DNA from: Oceanospirillum linum
GTDB lineage: Bacteria > Pseudomonadota > Gammaproteobacteria > Pseudomonadales > Halomonadaceae
Reading direction: 5' to 3'
Assembly: GCF_001995095.2 (NCBI RefSeq)
Contig: NZ_MTSD02000002.1
Coordinates: forward strand, 62,001 to 126,000
DNA: 64,000 bases
Shown here: in pieces, positions 9,203-18,500 of the stretch
Layout of the letters: each line of letters starts with the position of its first letter
How positions within the stretch are numbered: position 1 is the first letter of the stretch
Made by a program: the position numbers and the translations under genes
The notes under the pieces: generated by a model
Database searches by the model: none
Seen by the model: the letters and a program-made list of their open reading frames with translations, nothing else
Told to the model about the DNA's origin: nothing

Positions 9203-10699
9203 CTAAAGTGCATCTGAAGGCTGAACCTTATCAGCTAAAAATGCTTGCTCAGACCGAGTATCACCACCTAAAAGCTGGTACAACCGGATACGATTGGACA
9301 ATCTCTGATTATGCAGGGCCAATAACTGAGCTTCAGAGTCAAGCATACTTTTTTGCACCGAAAGCAGGCTGTCCAGGTCTGTTAATCCCAGCTGATACTG
9401 GCTCAGAGCCAGTGTTGTGGTATTACGGGCGGTCACCAGATCCTCTGACGCCAGCTGATAACGATGGGCCAGAGTTGCCTCCTGCATCAATACATTTTCA
9501 ACATCGGCGAATGTCGAAAAAACAGTCTGCAGGTATAGCTTTTCCTGCTGTTCAACATTCGCAGCAGCCTGATCCTCTGCGGCAGCAAGTTTACCGGCAT
9601 TAAAAAGTGGTTGTGTCAGACTGGCCATCAGGTTCCAGTCAATGCTCTGATCGACGGAAGCGGATAGCGAGAGACTGGGAAAACGCTCACGGTTTGCAGC
9701 GGCAAGTCCGGCATCAGCAGCCAGCAATGTCAGCCAATGGGACTGTAAAACCGGTGAACGGGTAATGAGTTCTGAGGGCAGAATTTCAGTCTTTAATGCG
9801 GGCAAATCAGGTAACTCTAACCCTTCTTCGTTCAATAAACGGCCATCGGGGTAGCGACCAAGAAAAACCTGAAGCGCCCGAACCTGCTCAGCAATAATCT
9901 GTTCCTGAGATGAAATATTATCCCTTTCACTCTGCAGGCTTTGCTTAGCATCATAAAGCTCATCAATCTCTTTCAGTCCGTTTTTATAACCCTGCTCAAT
10001 AACTTTAAGAGCATTAATGAGCGTATCTTCCCGACGCTTATAGAGTTTAAGCAACTTCTTCTGAGTAATTAGGTTGTACCAACCTTCCGCAACATCAGCA
10101 CTCAGGTCAAGGGCTGCGCCTGAGAAGCTGGCCCTTGCCGCCGAATAGTTAAGACTGGCCTCCTGCTCGCGGGCACTGAGCTTACCCCATATATCCAGTT
10201 CAAAGCCTGCATTCAGTTTGACACTTTCACTGCCGGAACGGCTGTCACCGGTCTGGCTCTCACTGATACTGCCTGTCAGATCCAGAGTTGGGTATAGAGC
10301 AGATTCAGACTGAATCTGTCCTGCTCCGGCACTCACTACCTTAGCCGCTTCCGCTGCAAGGGAGGGGTTATTAGAAAGCACACGCTCAACCAGCAAAGCC
10401 AGGGAGGGATCGTTAAAACTTTTGACCCAGCGCGTTTGAGCGGTTGTCGCCAGCAACGGCGAGTAGAACTGATTTCCTGCTTCTTTATCGGCAGGATACA
10501 GGCCATCTGATGAAGCCGCTGACTGCCACTGAGCAGGAAGGCCTAATGCCTTAGGGTCAGGGGTGCTCCGCTCTTCATAAGCACTACACCCGGCCAGGGC
10601 CAACAGAAAAACAAAAGCAGAGGTTTTTATACTAAAACTTGGGGTAGCGCTTGCTGTATTCTGTGTATCGTTAATATTTACGTTGGAATCGGACACCAC
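9203..10699 (-). CDS. Outer-membrane efflux lipoprotein (NodT/TolC type)
   Basis: A 498-residue outer-membrane factor. A lipoprotein signal ends in a lipobox (LALAGC, Cys at about 38). Two outer-membrane efflux domains with long coiled-coil helices follow, for example ATVSGAG-like and LNAGFELDIWGKLSAREQEA segments. FELDIWG is characteristic of NodT-type channels. The subunit provides the exit duct of the pump encoded by the next two genes. Translation appears to begin at one of two adjacent GTG codons, 10699 or 10696; AAGAG lies upstream at a spacing that slightly favours the second. There is no ATG in the signal region. The gene heads the three-gene operon, and its promoter should lie in the 369-base gap before it. 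Confidence 0.88.
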   Translation of the reverse strand: MVSDSNVNINDTQNTASATPSFSIKTSAFVFLLALAGCSAYEERSTPDPKALGLPAQWQSAASSDGLYPADKEAGNQFYSPLLATTAQTRWVKSFNDPSLALLVERVLSNNPSLAAEAAKVVSAGAGQIQSESALYPTLDLTGSISESQTGDSRSGSESVKLNAGFELDIWGKLSAREQEASLNYSAARASFSGAALDLSADVAEGWYNLITQKKLLKLYKRREDTLINALKVIEQGYKNGLKEIDELYDAKQSLQSERDNISSQEQIIAEQVRALQVFLGRYPDGRLLNEEGLELPDLPALKTEILPSELITRSPVLQSHWLTLLAADAGLAAANRERFPSLSLSASVDQSIDWNLMASLTQPLFNAGKLAAAEDQAAANVEQQEKLYLQTVFSTFADVENVLMQEATLAHRYQLASEDLVTARNTTTLALSQYQLGLTDLDSLLSVQKSMLDSEAQLLALHNQRLSNRIRLYQLLGGDTRSEQAFLADKVQPSDAL

Positions 10700-11068
10700 A
10701 ATGCTCTTTTTAAACCGTTCTGTTTGTATGACGTATGTCAGCCAGCATAGACAGCCGGATAACTTAATAAGTTCATCAAGATTAAATCAATACGCTTTTT
10801 CTGGATACGCCTAAGGCACTGAAATGGTTTAAAGTTATGTAAAGTGTGGGCATAAAAGAGGGAAAAGAGTTCGGAGTATACCTCCTAAAGCAGTAAGCTG
10901 AGCCAGCGCAACAATCAACACCCGTGATGATCGTCCGGTCTACGAAATATCACTCCTGCCCTACAACCCCTCAGGAGTTGGCTTGCCTGACTCAGCTAAT
11001 TTCGAGCCCTCAGATTCAGCGCACCTTTGGTGCTCAAAGTATCGCCGGATTTGAGGGTATCACTGGAT
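10700..11068. other. Intergenic gap between the RND operon and rraA
   Basis: This 369-base stretch contains no open frame that looks coding. It must hold the promoter of the efflux operon near its left side and the 3' region of rraA at its right side. The right end contains a nested hairpin, listed separately. I see no recognisable operator. Confidence 0.6.
11007..11057 (-). terminator. Nested hairpin in the rraA 3' region
   Basis: An outer stem CCCTCA/TGAGGG (11007-11012 with 11052-11057) encloses a smaller stem-loop around 11018-11034 (AGCGCACC/GGTGCT with one bulge). It begins 11 bases past the rraA stop codon. No T run follows, so it may be a transcript-end stabiliser rather than an intrinsic terminator. 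Confidence 0.35.
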
Positions 11069-11554
11069 TTACGGCATCTTAAGCGCTTCAGGGGAAACAA
11101 TAATGCCGTTGTTATCAGCGTAAACGTATTCACCCGGGCGGAAAGTAACGCCGCCAAATGTAACGTCAAGACCTTCTTCGCCGATGCCTTTTTTCAGGCT
11201 CTTCATCGGGTGAGAACCCAGCGCCTGAACACCCAGTTCCAACTCAGCCAGAACATCCACATCGCGGACACAGCCATACATGATGATACCCGCCCAACCA
11301 TTTTTGACAGCTTTCTCAGCCAACATATCGCCCAGCATAGCGCAACGAAATGAGCCGCCAGCATCAACCACCATGACCTTACCTTCACCGGGTTGATCCA
11401 CCAGTTCTTTCACTTTTGAATTATCTTCAAAGCATTTAACGGTCACAATCTGACCAAAAAAAGACGCTACACCACCGTAATTAGCAAAGCCCGGCTCAAC
11501 AGCCTGTACAAGTTCCGGGTTTTCATCACACAGATCAGGGGTAACCCAATTCAT
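11069..11554 (-). CDS. rraA: Ribonuclease E activity regulator RraA
   Basis: A 161-residue protein, exactly the length of E. coli RraA. In that family it forms a ring-shaped trimer that binds the C-terminal scaffold of RNase E and inhibits mRNA decay. Conserved segments include the N-terminal [74 protein letters not shown] and the C-terminal [12 protein letters not shown]. The fold derives from class II aldolases and demethylmenaquinone methyltransferase-like proteins, which caused old misannotation as MenG; the YGCVRD segment favours RraA. It is divergent from the RNase II gene across a 375-base gap, so two RNA-turnover genes are neighbours. Confidence 0.93.
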   Translation of the reverse strand: MNWVTPDLCDENPELVQAVEPGFANYGGVASFFGQIVTVKCFEDNSKVKELVDQPGEGKVMVVDAGGSFRCAMLGDMLAEKAVKNGWAGIIMYGCVRDVDVLAELELGVQALGSHPMKSLKKGIGEEGLDVTFGGVTFRPGEYVYADNNGIIVSPEALKMP

Positions 11555-11929
11555 TTTTTATACTCCATTCTGGATATGATAGTTGGTTCGCCATTGGATG
11601 CAGTCAAACCATGAGTGCCATCATACTGTCTTGATATAACTGCCTATTCATTGCTGAGGCGATCGATTCCTGTGCCGGGAACCTATCCACTTTCAGAAAG
11701 CAGAGGTTATTTTCAGGGGCAAGCCCCGCCCCACTATTGTCACACAGGGTGAATACAAGATCACTGAGCAAAAAGTTCTAGCAGAACAACTGCAATTTTT
11801 ACCAGTGAATCAAGAAGTTATTAACCAGCAACAGGAGGGCCCTGCCAAGCTTATTTTGCTAAACATATTGGTTTTGTCATCCAACGGCACTATCATTCGT
11901 AGCTTATTTACCAGCCCAGATATGATTCC
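11555..11929. other. Divergent intergenic region rraA / rnb
   Basis: A 375-base gap between two divergent genes that must carry both promoters. It contains a compact GGGG-CAAG-CCCC element at 11716-11727 but no convincing operator, small RNA or open frame. Confidence 0.55.
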
Positions 11930-13894
11930 ATGCTACAGAACCTAGAACTGCTGAAACAACTTAAAAACGATCTTCAGGAGTCTGCTCCCCGCATTGAGGG
12001 ACAGATTAAAGCCACAGAAAAGAGCTATGGCTTTTTGGAGACAGATAAGGGCAAGAGTTACTTTGTTCCGCCACCAGAAATGCGTAAAGTACTGCACGGC
12101 GACCGCGTACAGGCCCGCTTGGTCAGCAACGACGGCAAGGAATCCGCCGAACTGGAAAGCCTTTCAGAAAGCGCCCTGATTCGCTTTATTGGCCGGGTTT
12201 GCTTCTTTAAGAACAAACTTCAGGTTATGCCTGAGCATCACTTACTGAACCGCGCACTCAATGCCAGCATCCAGGCACCACTGACAAAAGACCAGTTCAA
12301 CGAAGGTGATTGGGTTGTCGCTTTACTGGAAAAGCATGCCCTTCGGGATGGTAAATTCCAGACTGAAATTATTCAACGCATCGCATCTTCTGACGATAAA
12401 AACCTACCCTGGCTGATCAGTCTTGCACGGCACAAACTGTCAGCAGATGCTCCTGTTACGGAAACCCCCTTTGAACTTCAGCCCGAATCTCTGGCGCGCC
12501 TTGACCTGACAGACTTACCCCTGGTAACCATCGACAGCCCAAGCACCCGGGATATGGATGATGCCATTCATGCCGAAGCCAACGCTAATGGCTGGCGGCT
12601 GACTGTTGCCATTGCGGATCCTTCAGCCTATGTTGCAGCCGACTCAGATGTTGACCAGATCGCGAAAGAGCGCGGTTATACGACCTATCTTCCGGGTCGC
12701 AACATTCCGATGCTACCCAGGACTCTCAGTGACGAACTTTGTTCTCTGCAACCGAATGAAAAGCGTCCGGCACTTTGCTGCCAGATTCAGATCAATCAGG
12801 CGGGCACACCTGAAGGTGAGCCAGAATTCTTCACCGCCTGGATCAGTTCAAAAGCAAAATTAAGTTACGATGAGGTTTCGAACTGGCTTGAGCTTGATGA
12901 GCCGTTGCAACAAACTGCAGAAACCAGCGCCCTGATTGAAGCACCACTGAAAGCCCTGGGTGACATTGCACAAGCCAGTCTGAAATGGCGAACTGAAAAT
13001 GCAGTTGTCTTTAAAGACCGGCCCGATTATCGCTTTAAGCTTGATAGCGATGGCCAGGTAACCGCTATTTTTGCTGAGCAACGTCGCAGCGCCCACAAAT
13101 TGGTTGAAGAAACCATGATACTGGCCAATATCAGTGCTGCACGTTTTCTCTCCAGCCATAACACGGGCATCTACAACACCCATATAGGCTTTGAGCCTGA
13201 GAAAATTGCAGACGTGGTCACTATTGCCAATGAGCAGGGGTATAAGACTGATGCCGAAACCCTGGGTTCACTCAGTGGTTATGCTGCATTTCGCCGCACC
13301 TTGATCAGTGCAGGCAATGACTGGCTTGATGCTCGTCTGCGGCGCTTCCAGGGCTATGTGCACACTCGTACTCAGCCAGCCCCACATTATGGAATGGGGC
13401 TGGAAGGTTACGCCACCTGGACCTCTCCCATCCGTAAATACAGTGATATGGTTAACCACCGATTGATCAAACAGATTCTGTCTGGAGAAGCACCACAACA
13501 ACCGGATGAAGCTATCGGAGAACTGATGGACCAGCAGCGTCAATCCAGCCGTCTGGCGGAGCGCGATACCTGTCACTGGTTATACACCCGGTTCCTGAAA
13601 CCTGCCGTGGAAGAAGCAACCGTCTTTGACGGTGAGATCTTTGATATCAGCCGAGGCGGAATGCGTGTCCGCCTGCTGGAAAATGGCGCCGCACCTTTTA
13701 TACCGGGCAGCATGATCCATAAAGATCGCAAAGCGATGACAATGGATAACAATTCGGGGCAAGTGATTATCGAAGGTGTAACCCGATACCGCTTAGGTGA
13801 CCAGGTTAAGGTTCAGTTAATTAAAGTGGATGAGGAACGGCGTAGCCTGATCGCCAGGCCAATCCAGGAAGAAACCACAAAGCCAAAAGACTGA
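11930..13894 (+). CDS. rnb: Exoribonuclease II
   Basis: A 654-residue 3'-to-5' processive exoribonuclease, close to the 644 residues of E. coli RNase II and collinear with it. Two N-terminal cold-shock-type domains (IKATEKSYGFLE near residue 30) precede the RNB catalytic domain. Its metal-binding acidic cluster is seen in DSPSTRDMDDA at about 202-212. The TWTSPIRKYSDMVNHRL motif and a C-terminal S1 domain (FDISRGGMRVRLLENGA) follow. It degrades unstructured RNA from the 3' end during mRNA turnover. The ATG at 11930 matches the family N terminus (MLQNLELLKQLK against MFQDNPLLAQLK in E. coli). A hairpin about 25 bases past the stop probably ends the transcript. Confidence 0.95.
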   Translation: MLQNLELLKQLKNDLQESAPRIEGQIKATEKSYGFLETDKGKSYFVPPPEMRKVLHGDRVQARLVSNDGKESAELESLSESALIRFIGRVCFFKNKLQVMPEHHLLNRALNASIQAPLTKDQFNEGDWVVALLEKHALRDGKFQTEIIQRIASSDDKNLPWLISLARHKLSADAPVTETPFELQPESLARLDLTDLPLVTIDSPSTRDMDDAIHAEANANGWRLTVAIADPSAYVAADSDVDQIAKERGYTTYLPGRNIPMLPRTLSDELCSLQPNEKRPALCCQIQINQAGTPEGEPEFFTAWISSKAKLSYDEVSNWLELDEPLQQTAETSALIEAPLKALGDIAQASLKWRTENAVVFKDRPDYRFKLDSDGQVTAIFAEQRRSAHKLVEETMILANISAARFLSSHNTGIYNTHIGFEPEKIADVVTIANEQGYKTDAETLGSLSGYAAFRRTLISAGNDWLDARLRRFQGYVHTRTQPAPHYGMGLEGYATWTSPIRKYSDMVNHRLIKQILSGEAPQQPDEAIGELMDQQRQSSRLAERDTCHWLYTRFLKPAVEEATVFDGEIFDISRGGMRVRLLENGAAPFIPGSMIHKDRKAMTMDNNSGQVIIEGVTRYRLGDQVKVQLIKVDEERRSLIARPIQEETTKPKD

Positions 13895-13920
13895 TTGCAC
13901 CATTAGGGCACTGGCACGGC

Positions 13921-13947
13921 AGAGGACCTGGTCATATCAGGTCTTCT
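13921..13947 (+). terminator. Hairpin downstream of rnb
   Basis: A ten-base stem AGAGGACCTG/CAGGTCTTCT with one G-T wobble and a seven-base loop lies shortly after the rnb stop. No T run follows, so this is a probable but not textbook terminator. Confidence 0.5.
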
Positions 13948-13976
13948 GCAGACCAGCTTCAGCGCCACCCGAAGCG

Positions 13977-14014
13977 CTTAGTAACACCCAAACCACTTAG
14001 TAACACCCAAACCA
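13977..14014. repeat. 19-bp exact tandem duplication
   Basis: Two back-to-back identical copies of CTTAGTAACACCCAAACCA, at 13977-13995 and 13996-14014, lie in the gap after rnb. No third copy is present. It looks like a replication-slippage duplication in non-coding DNA. Confidence 0.9.
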
Positions 14015-14145
14015 ACAGCTAAGCCTTTTATTTCGTCAACAAACCTTCAATAACCAAGTACAATACTCAGAATTGACCTTCATCTTAAATATCAATAAAA
14101 TCTAATATTATAGATATCCAACTAAGTCATAAAAGAGAACTGATT

Positions 14146-14400
14146 ATGTTGCCAAAAAAATACTTACCCTTTGTTGCACCTTTTATGATGTCTATCCTGA
14201 TGGTTTTTATCATGACAGCTGTGATTACGGCCTTTAACACCGGTATAGACCAAGGCTTCCCATCACGCTGGGGCCAGGCGTTTGTTGTTGCCTGGCCCGT
14301 TGCCTTCAGTATCATTTTTATCATGGGTAAGCGGGTACAGGCCCTTGCCGCTAAAATCTGCAACAAGGAACCTATGCAGAAAATAGCGGAAGACAGCTAA
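14146..14400 (+). CDS. DUF2798-type small membrane protein
   Basis: An 84-residue protein with two predicted membrane segments. One lies in about residues 6-30 (FVAPFMMSILMVFIMTAVITAF) and one in about 43-62 (AFVVAWPVAFSIIFIMG), separated by a short loop ending in RWGQA. This two-helix pattern with WPVAF matches the DUF2798 family. The C terminus is basic and then acidic and probably cytoplasmic. Nothing is established about the function of the family. It is convergent with the phosphoesterase gene and appears to be monocistronic, with an AT-rich leader. Confidence 0.7.
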   Translation: MLPKKYLPFVAPFMMSILMVFIMTAVITAFNTGIDQGFPSRWGQAFVVAWPVAFSIIFIMGKRVQALAAKICNKEPMQKIAEDS

Positions 14401-14445
14401 AGCAGCACCATTACCGGAGATAAGCTAAATTTTGCTTATGGGCCG

Positions 14446-15327
14446 TCAGATCAGATAGTCTGCCAGCTCCAGACGCTGCCCGGTGACCGCCTTCTGGCTT
14501 TCCGGCAGGAGATCTACGCTGGGCCAGAGTCCACTGGCCAATGCCTCCCGATAGGGTGTATTCAATCCCGCATCTGTCATAGCCTGCTGGCTGGCCTCTG
14601 CAGGATATGAAAGCCGGTGCCAGCTAACCTTGATGGCATCCGGCCCCGGTGTTATCAACATATACCAGCTATCAGCCGTACCATCATTAGCTGGCATACC
14701 GATCACACCAGCATTTAACCAATGCCGCTCACCGATACGTCGGGCAAAAGGAATTCCACAATGACCTCCAATCACCACATCCGCATCGGTCATGGCCATC
14801 TCCTCTTCCAGTAACGAGGCATCACTGTCAGCAAAGATAAAACGGTTAATCTGCTCAACGCCGCCATGTATCACATGAAAGTTTCGGCCCTGCAGTGTAA
14901 AACGGATATTCCGGGGCAGTTGCCCCATCCACTGGCGAGCATCATCACTAACCTGCTTTAGCGCATAGTTATACCAGCTAATAGAAAGCAACGAACAGGC
15001 GCTACCCTCATCAAAACCGCAACCACAATCCATTGCTCCTTCTGCTATGGATTCTTCACAGTTTCCCATGACCACCGGAATCCCCCAACGCTGAATCCGG
15101 CTTGTCGTTTCTGCCGCATCAGCGCAGTATGCGATGATATCACCGGTACATATGATCTGTTGCGGCGGAATATTCCGCTGTTGTGCCGCCCGCTCTATCG
15201 CCTCGGTGGCCGCAAGGTTGCTGTACGGCCCACCAAAAATCAGTATCGGAGAAGCCTCCGATGCCATCTTATCCAGGCAGCCCAGATCTAAAGAGTTTAC
15301 CGCCCCCAAGAAGTTTTTTATTGTCAT
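14446..15327 (-). CDS. Metallophosphoesterase-like protein lacking the first metal motif
   Basis: A 293-residue protein with calcineurin-type phosphoesterase landmarks: CTGDIIAYC (61-68), GNCE (88-91), HGG (154-156) and GGHC (187-190). Where the family normally has an Asp-x-His first metal motif, this protein reads FGGPYSN (31-37), so part of the bimetal site appears absent. A CGCGF cluster lies near residue 101. Its ATG shares one base with the upstream symporter stop (TAATG), indicating tight translational coupling. Such proteins hydrolyse phosphoesters or bis-nucleotides, or have lost catalysis; this sequence does not decide. The pairing with a sodium:solute symporter suggests a shared substrate or a regulatory role. 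Confidence 0.75.
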   Translation of the reverse strand: MTIKNFLGAVNSLDLGCLDKMASEASPILIFGGPYSNLAATEAIERAAQQRNIPPQQIICTGDIIAYCADAAETTSRIQRWGIPVVMGNCEESIAEGAMDCGCGFDEGSACSLLSISWYNYALKQVSDDARQWMGQLPRNIRFTLQGRNFHVIHGGVEQINRFIFADSDASLLEEEMAMTDADVVIGGHCGIPFARRIGERHWLNAGVIGMPANDGTADSWYMLITPGPDAIKVSWHRLSYPAEASQQAMTDAGLNTPYREALASGLWPSVDLLPESQKAVTGQRLELADYLI

Positions 15328-16727
15328 TATCCTACCTCTTCCGTTGTGTGCAGGTTATGTTCTGGCAGTGTGGAGGCAGACAATTTATCGCCTAACCAAA
15401 AGAACCCACAACCACCAATGAGTACTGTTAAGGAGATCCACAGCAACTTGGTATACTTATGGAACTCACCCAGCAGGTTAGTGTAGCCAGAGGATTCCGT
15501 AAAGTAGAGTCCCGCCCCCACTAACGCCAGAACAAAACTCCCCAGATAGCTGGCCACGGGTATCGACTGCCGGTTCCCCCACAAACTAAAGAAAATAACC
15601 GGGGCAAGATACATAGATGCCGTACCGCTAACCGCCACAGCACTGAACAGATCTTTATTACCGAGAAAAACCAAAGCAACACCCAGTAACATAAAAATCG
15701 CCATGGCAGACCGTCCATTCTTTAAACTGGCATCGGTTAACTTCATATCTACAATAGCAAGCTTCGCAGAACTTGACAGGGCACTATCTAGGGTAGACAT
15801 CGCAGAGATAATCAAGGAAGCACTGAAGAGTAACATCGGCAACTCCCCCAGAATCCGATTCAGGGCCTGCTGCATAGTCTCACCGGAGAGGGCGTGGGCT
15901 CCGGCCATCACTCCCAGTAAGCCAAACAGCAAAATGCAGATAATACTGATCCAGCCAGCATAAAAAAAACTGCGACGGGTGGTGTCACGATCGGCCAAAA
16001 ATCCACGATCCATCATCACCGGATCATGCATCGGGTAACTCCAGACCTGCAGTAAAGCCACCAAAAGCAGAACAGGTCCCGGCTCCGATAGTTCAAACGG
16101 TTTAAAAGTAAAAAGCTCAGCGTTCAGGCTACCGCTACTGAAAGCACTGACCATTAACAGGGCTAATACCACCAGAAAAATAAGCATCTGCAGCAAATCT
16201 GTCTTCAGTGAAGCGTGTAGCCCACCCATCATGGAGTAAGTCAGCGTCAGCAAGGCGATGGCAATAATGCCTAAGGTATAGGCCTGACTTCCGGCAACAC
16301 CAAACAACAGGCCAATCACCAGTAAGTTGGCAAAAACCTCACTGACCAGACGCACCCCAATGACAGTGTTGTAACAGCGGGTACCTGTCTTGCCAAAACG
16401 ATCCGCTAAAAAATCCTGAACACTAGGATAGCCGCGCTCAAATCTCAGGTGATCGATAATTCTGCCACCGGTAAAGAAGGAAAGGTAATAGGCTCCATAA
16501 GCCAAGGTTCCCCAAACCCCATAATAGAATCCGAGAATGGCAGCGTTCATAAGAGAGCGTGCAAAAATCCAGGTGGTAACCTGAGAAAAGATTAACGTCA
16601 TCAGTCCCGGAGCACGACCGTCAGCGGAGTGCCCCTGAAAAAAGCCCTCCACCGTTTTGGTTTTAGGGGATAAAAGAACAGAAAACAGCGCAACAATTAA
16701 AACAATGGCGATTAATGGATTATCCAT
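15327..16727 (-). CDS. Sodium:solute symporter family transporter
   Basis: A 466-residue inner-membrane protein with about twelve or thirteen hydrophobic segments. It has features of the SSS/SLC5 family: an early helix pair beginning MDNPLIAIVLIVALFSV, GYPSVQDFLADRFG (the conserved loop before the third helix), and a later SASLIISAMSTLDSALSSSAKLAI segment, where Ser/Thr residues form the sodium site. The family couples sodium entry to uptake of sugars, amino acids, proline, pantothenate or acetate; the substrate here is unknown. The stop codon overlaps the start of the phosphoesterase gene by one base, so the two form an operon. The promoter should lie in the 160 bases before it. Confidence 0.85.
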   Translation of the reverse strand: MDNPLIAIVLIVALFSVLLSPKTKTVEGFFQGHSADGRAPGLMTLIFSQVTTWIFARSLMNAAILGFYYGVWGTLAYGAYYLSFFTGGRIIDHLRFERGYPSVQDFLADRFGKTGTRCYNTVIGVRLVSEVFANLLVIGLLFGVAGSQAYTLGIIAIALLTLTYSMMGGLHASLKTDLLQMLIFLVVLALLMVSAFSSGSLNAELFTFKPFELSEPGPVLLLVALLQVWSYPMHDPVMMDRGFLADRDTTRRSFFYAGWISIICILLFGLLGVMAGAHALSGETMQQALNRILGELPMLLFSASLIISAMSTLDSALSSSAKLAIVDMKLTDASLKNGRSAMAIFMLLGVALVFLGNKDLFSAVAVSGTASMYLAPVIFFSLWGNRQSIPVASYLGSFVLALVGAGLYFTESSGYTNLLGEFHKYTKLLWISLTVLIGGCGFFWLGDKLSASTLPEHNLHTTEEVG

Positions 16728-16887
16728 CAGGGGTTCCTTTTTGTTATCAGACGGAAACTTAAGCTCGTCGCTAATAACCTATACGCACCCCATCAGATTC
16801 AGGATTCACCTGCCCTCTTCCCGGCCAATTCAGGGTCTGCGGGCAGACCGCCACCACCAGCGAATCCCGGGAAGCAAAAAAATAAGA

Positions 16888-17727
16888 TTATGAGCTCTGC
16901 AAACCATCGTCAAAAGCCTGCATCAACTGACCGGATATGGCAAAACCACCCGGTTTCAATGGAAATTCATCAAGTTTGCCCCATCTGGCTTCAACAATCT
17001 CATGGCCATCTACTTTGATATCACCACTATCATAATCACAGATAAAGCCCAACATCAGTGAATGGGGAAAAGGCCAACTTTGACTTGAGTGATAACGAAT
17101 ATTTTTTACCGTAACACCCACCTCCTCAAAAATTTCACGGGATACAGCCTGCTCAACACTCTCACCGGGCTCAATAAAACCAGCGATACAGCTGAAATAA
17201 TCCGCCTTAAAGCTAGCGTTCCGAGCCAGCAGCACCTCATCACCCCGGGTGATTAACGCAATAATACAAGGGTTAATACGCGGATATTGCCGATAACCGC
17301 AGCTGTCGCAACACATAGCATTTTCAGATGGATGCATACGAGCTTTAGAGCCACAGCGGCTGCAATAGTTATGATCCTGCTCCCAGGTCAGCAACTGGCT
17401 ACCTGAAGCGATCAGCTCAAAGTCGCTCTGATCCAATTGAGGCAGTAACGCACGAAAGCTGAATCGCTTGAACTCTCCATTAAATTGCTCCGGCCAGAAC
17501 TGCCACTCAGAACTGCGGGCACAATAAACAGGCAGACCATGCCGGTGTGCGATATAACGCCACTGGATATCCGGCAACAGGCTTTCGCGCTGCCAAAAAG
17601 GGAGTAACGATGCAATACGATGCAATGGCTCTGCAGCGGCATCCGTAACCAGATCATTGCCGGTAAAGAGAATCAGATAACTCTCCGCAGGTAGTTCCAG
17701 GGTGTTACAAAAGCGTTCTGCTTGCAT
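16888..17727 (-). CDS. nudC: NAD+ diphosphatase / decapping Nudix hydrolase NudC
   Basis: A 279-residue protein with the full NudC architecture: an N-terminal domain, a zinc ribbon with Cys pairs at about 122/125 and 140/143, and a Nudix box at about 183-205 (GFIEPGESVEQAV followed by REIFEEVGV). The NudC-specific signature appears as SQSWPFPHS, against the usual SQPWPFPxS, so one proline is replaced. The family cleaves NADH to NMNH and AMP and removes 5' NAD caps from RNA. It is slightly longer than the E. coli protein (257 residues). It is divergent from the DUF3010 gene across about 100 bases. Confidence 0.93.
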   Translation of the reverse strand: MQAERFCNTLELPAESYLILFTGNDLVTDAAAEPLHRIASLLPFWQRESLLPDIQWRYIAHRHGLPVYCARSSEWQFWPEQFNGEFKRFSFRALLPQLDQSDFELIASGSQLLTWEQDHNYCSRCGSKARMHPSENAMCCDSCGYRQYPRINPCIIALITRGDEVLLARNASFKADYFSCIAGFIEPGESVEQAVSREIFEEVGVTVKNIRYHSSQSWPFPHSLMLGFICDYDSGDIKVDGHEIVEARWGKLDEFPLKPGGFAISGQLMQAFDDGLQSS

Positions 17728-17830
17728 AAAGACTCCGGTTTAAGAGAGGAATAGCTTATCTGACTTTAAGCCATGGGTTTATGGTAACAATGGGTTTATA
17801 ATGCCGCGACATTTCGTTTATAGGTGCATT

Positions 17831-18370
17831 ATGAAAGTTTGTGGTGTTGAACTAAAGGGCAGCGAAGCACTTATTTGTCTGCTCTCTAAATCCGGTGACT
17901 TGTTTGATATTCCTGACTGCCGCCAAATTCGTTTTACGCTGAAAGACAGTGATGATCAGCAACAAATACGTTATTTCCAGCAGTCTTTTGCCAAATTGCT
18001 GGAAGATTATAAAATTGAGCGTGTTGTTATCCGTCAACGTCCCCACAAAGGCAAATTTGCCGGTGGCGCTGTTGGCTTTAAGATCGAGGGTGCGCTTCAG
18101 GCATTAACTCAGGTTGATGTTGAGATTATGACCCCAAGCCAGATCAAAGAACAGTTAAAGAAAACGCCAATGCCGGTGGATTTCCGCGAAACCGGCTTGA
18201 AGCAGTTTCAGGAACCAGCCTTTACTACGGCTTTTGCCTATTTAAGTAACCCTCTTGTCCATAAGAGTGCGGCAGTATCAGATGTTAAACATGATGTCGC
18301 TGAAGAATCAGAATCCGCTGCACCTGATATGGAAGAGAAACCTGTGGCGCCGAATCCCTGGAACCGTTAA
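17831..18370 (+). CDS. DUF3010 family protein
   Basis: A 179-residue protein starting MKVCGVELKGSEA. I chose this start over an upstream in-frame ATG at 17801 because DUF3010 members begin at this point. The N-terminal half has alternating strands and helices reminiscent of RNase H-like folds (VERVVIRQRPHKGKFAGG), with a Gly-rich turn. The last roughly 40 residues are acidic and low in complexity and probably disordered. The family is found in gammaproteobacteria and has no known function. It ends in a strong bidirectional terminator shared with the convergent RidA gene. Confidence 0.8.
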   Translation: MKVCGVELKGSEALICLLSKSGDLFDIPDCRQIRFTLKDSDDQQQIRYFQQSFAKLLEDYKIERVVIRQRPHKGKFAGGAVGFKIEGALQALTQVDVEIMTPSQIKEQLKKTPMPVDFRETGLKQFQEPAFTTAFAYLSNPLVHKSAAVSDVKHDVAEESESAAPDMEEKPVAPNPWNR

Positions 18371-18411
18371 ACAAGCGGCACCAATGAGATAAAAAGCCTG
18401 GTTGAGATAAA

Positions 18412-18441
18412 AAAGCCCGGTGTCATCCGACACCGGGCTTT
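18412..18441. terminator. Bidirectional intrinsic terminator
   Basis: A 13-base perfect stem AAAGCCCGGTGTC/GACACCGGGCTTT with an ATCC loop lies between two convergent genes. A-rich on the left and T-rich on the right, it can stop transcription from both the DUF3010 gene and the RidA gene. Confidence 0.9.
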
Positions 18442-18500
18442 CTGATATTGCCGCTTACAACAGATCAAAACTCATTGATCAAGGATCAGCAACGCTTCCC

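Noticed and set aside
11716-11727. GGGGCAAGCCCC element in the rraA/rnb gap as a terminator or operator
   Set aside because: The stem is only four or five bases around a very tight loop and appears once; no support for a function.
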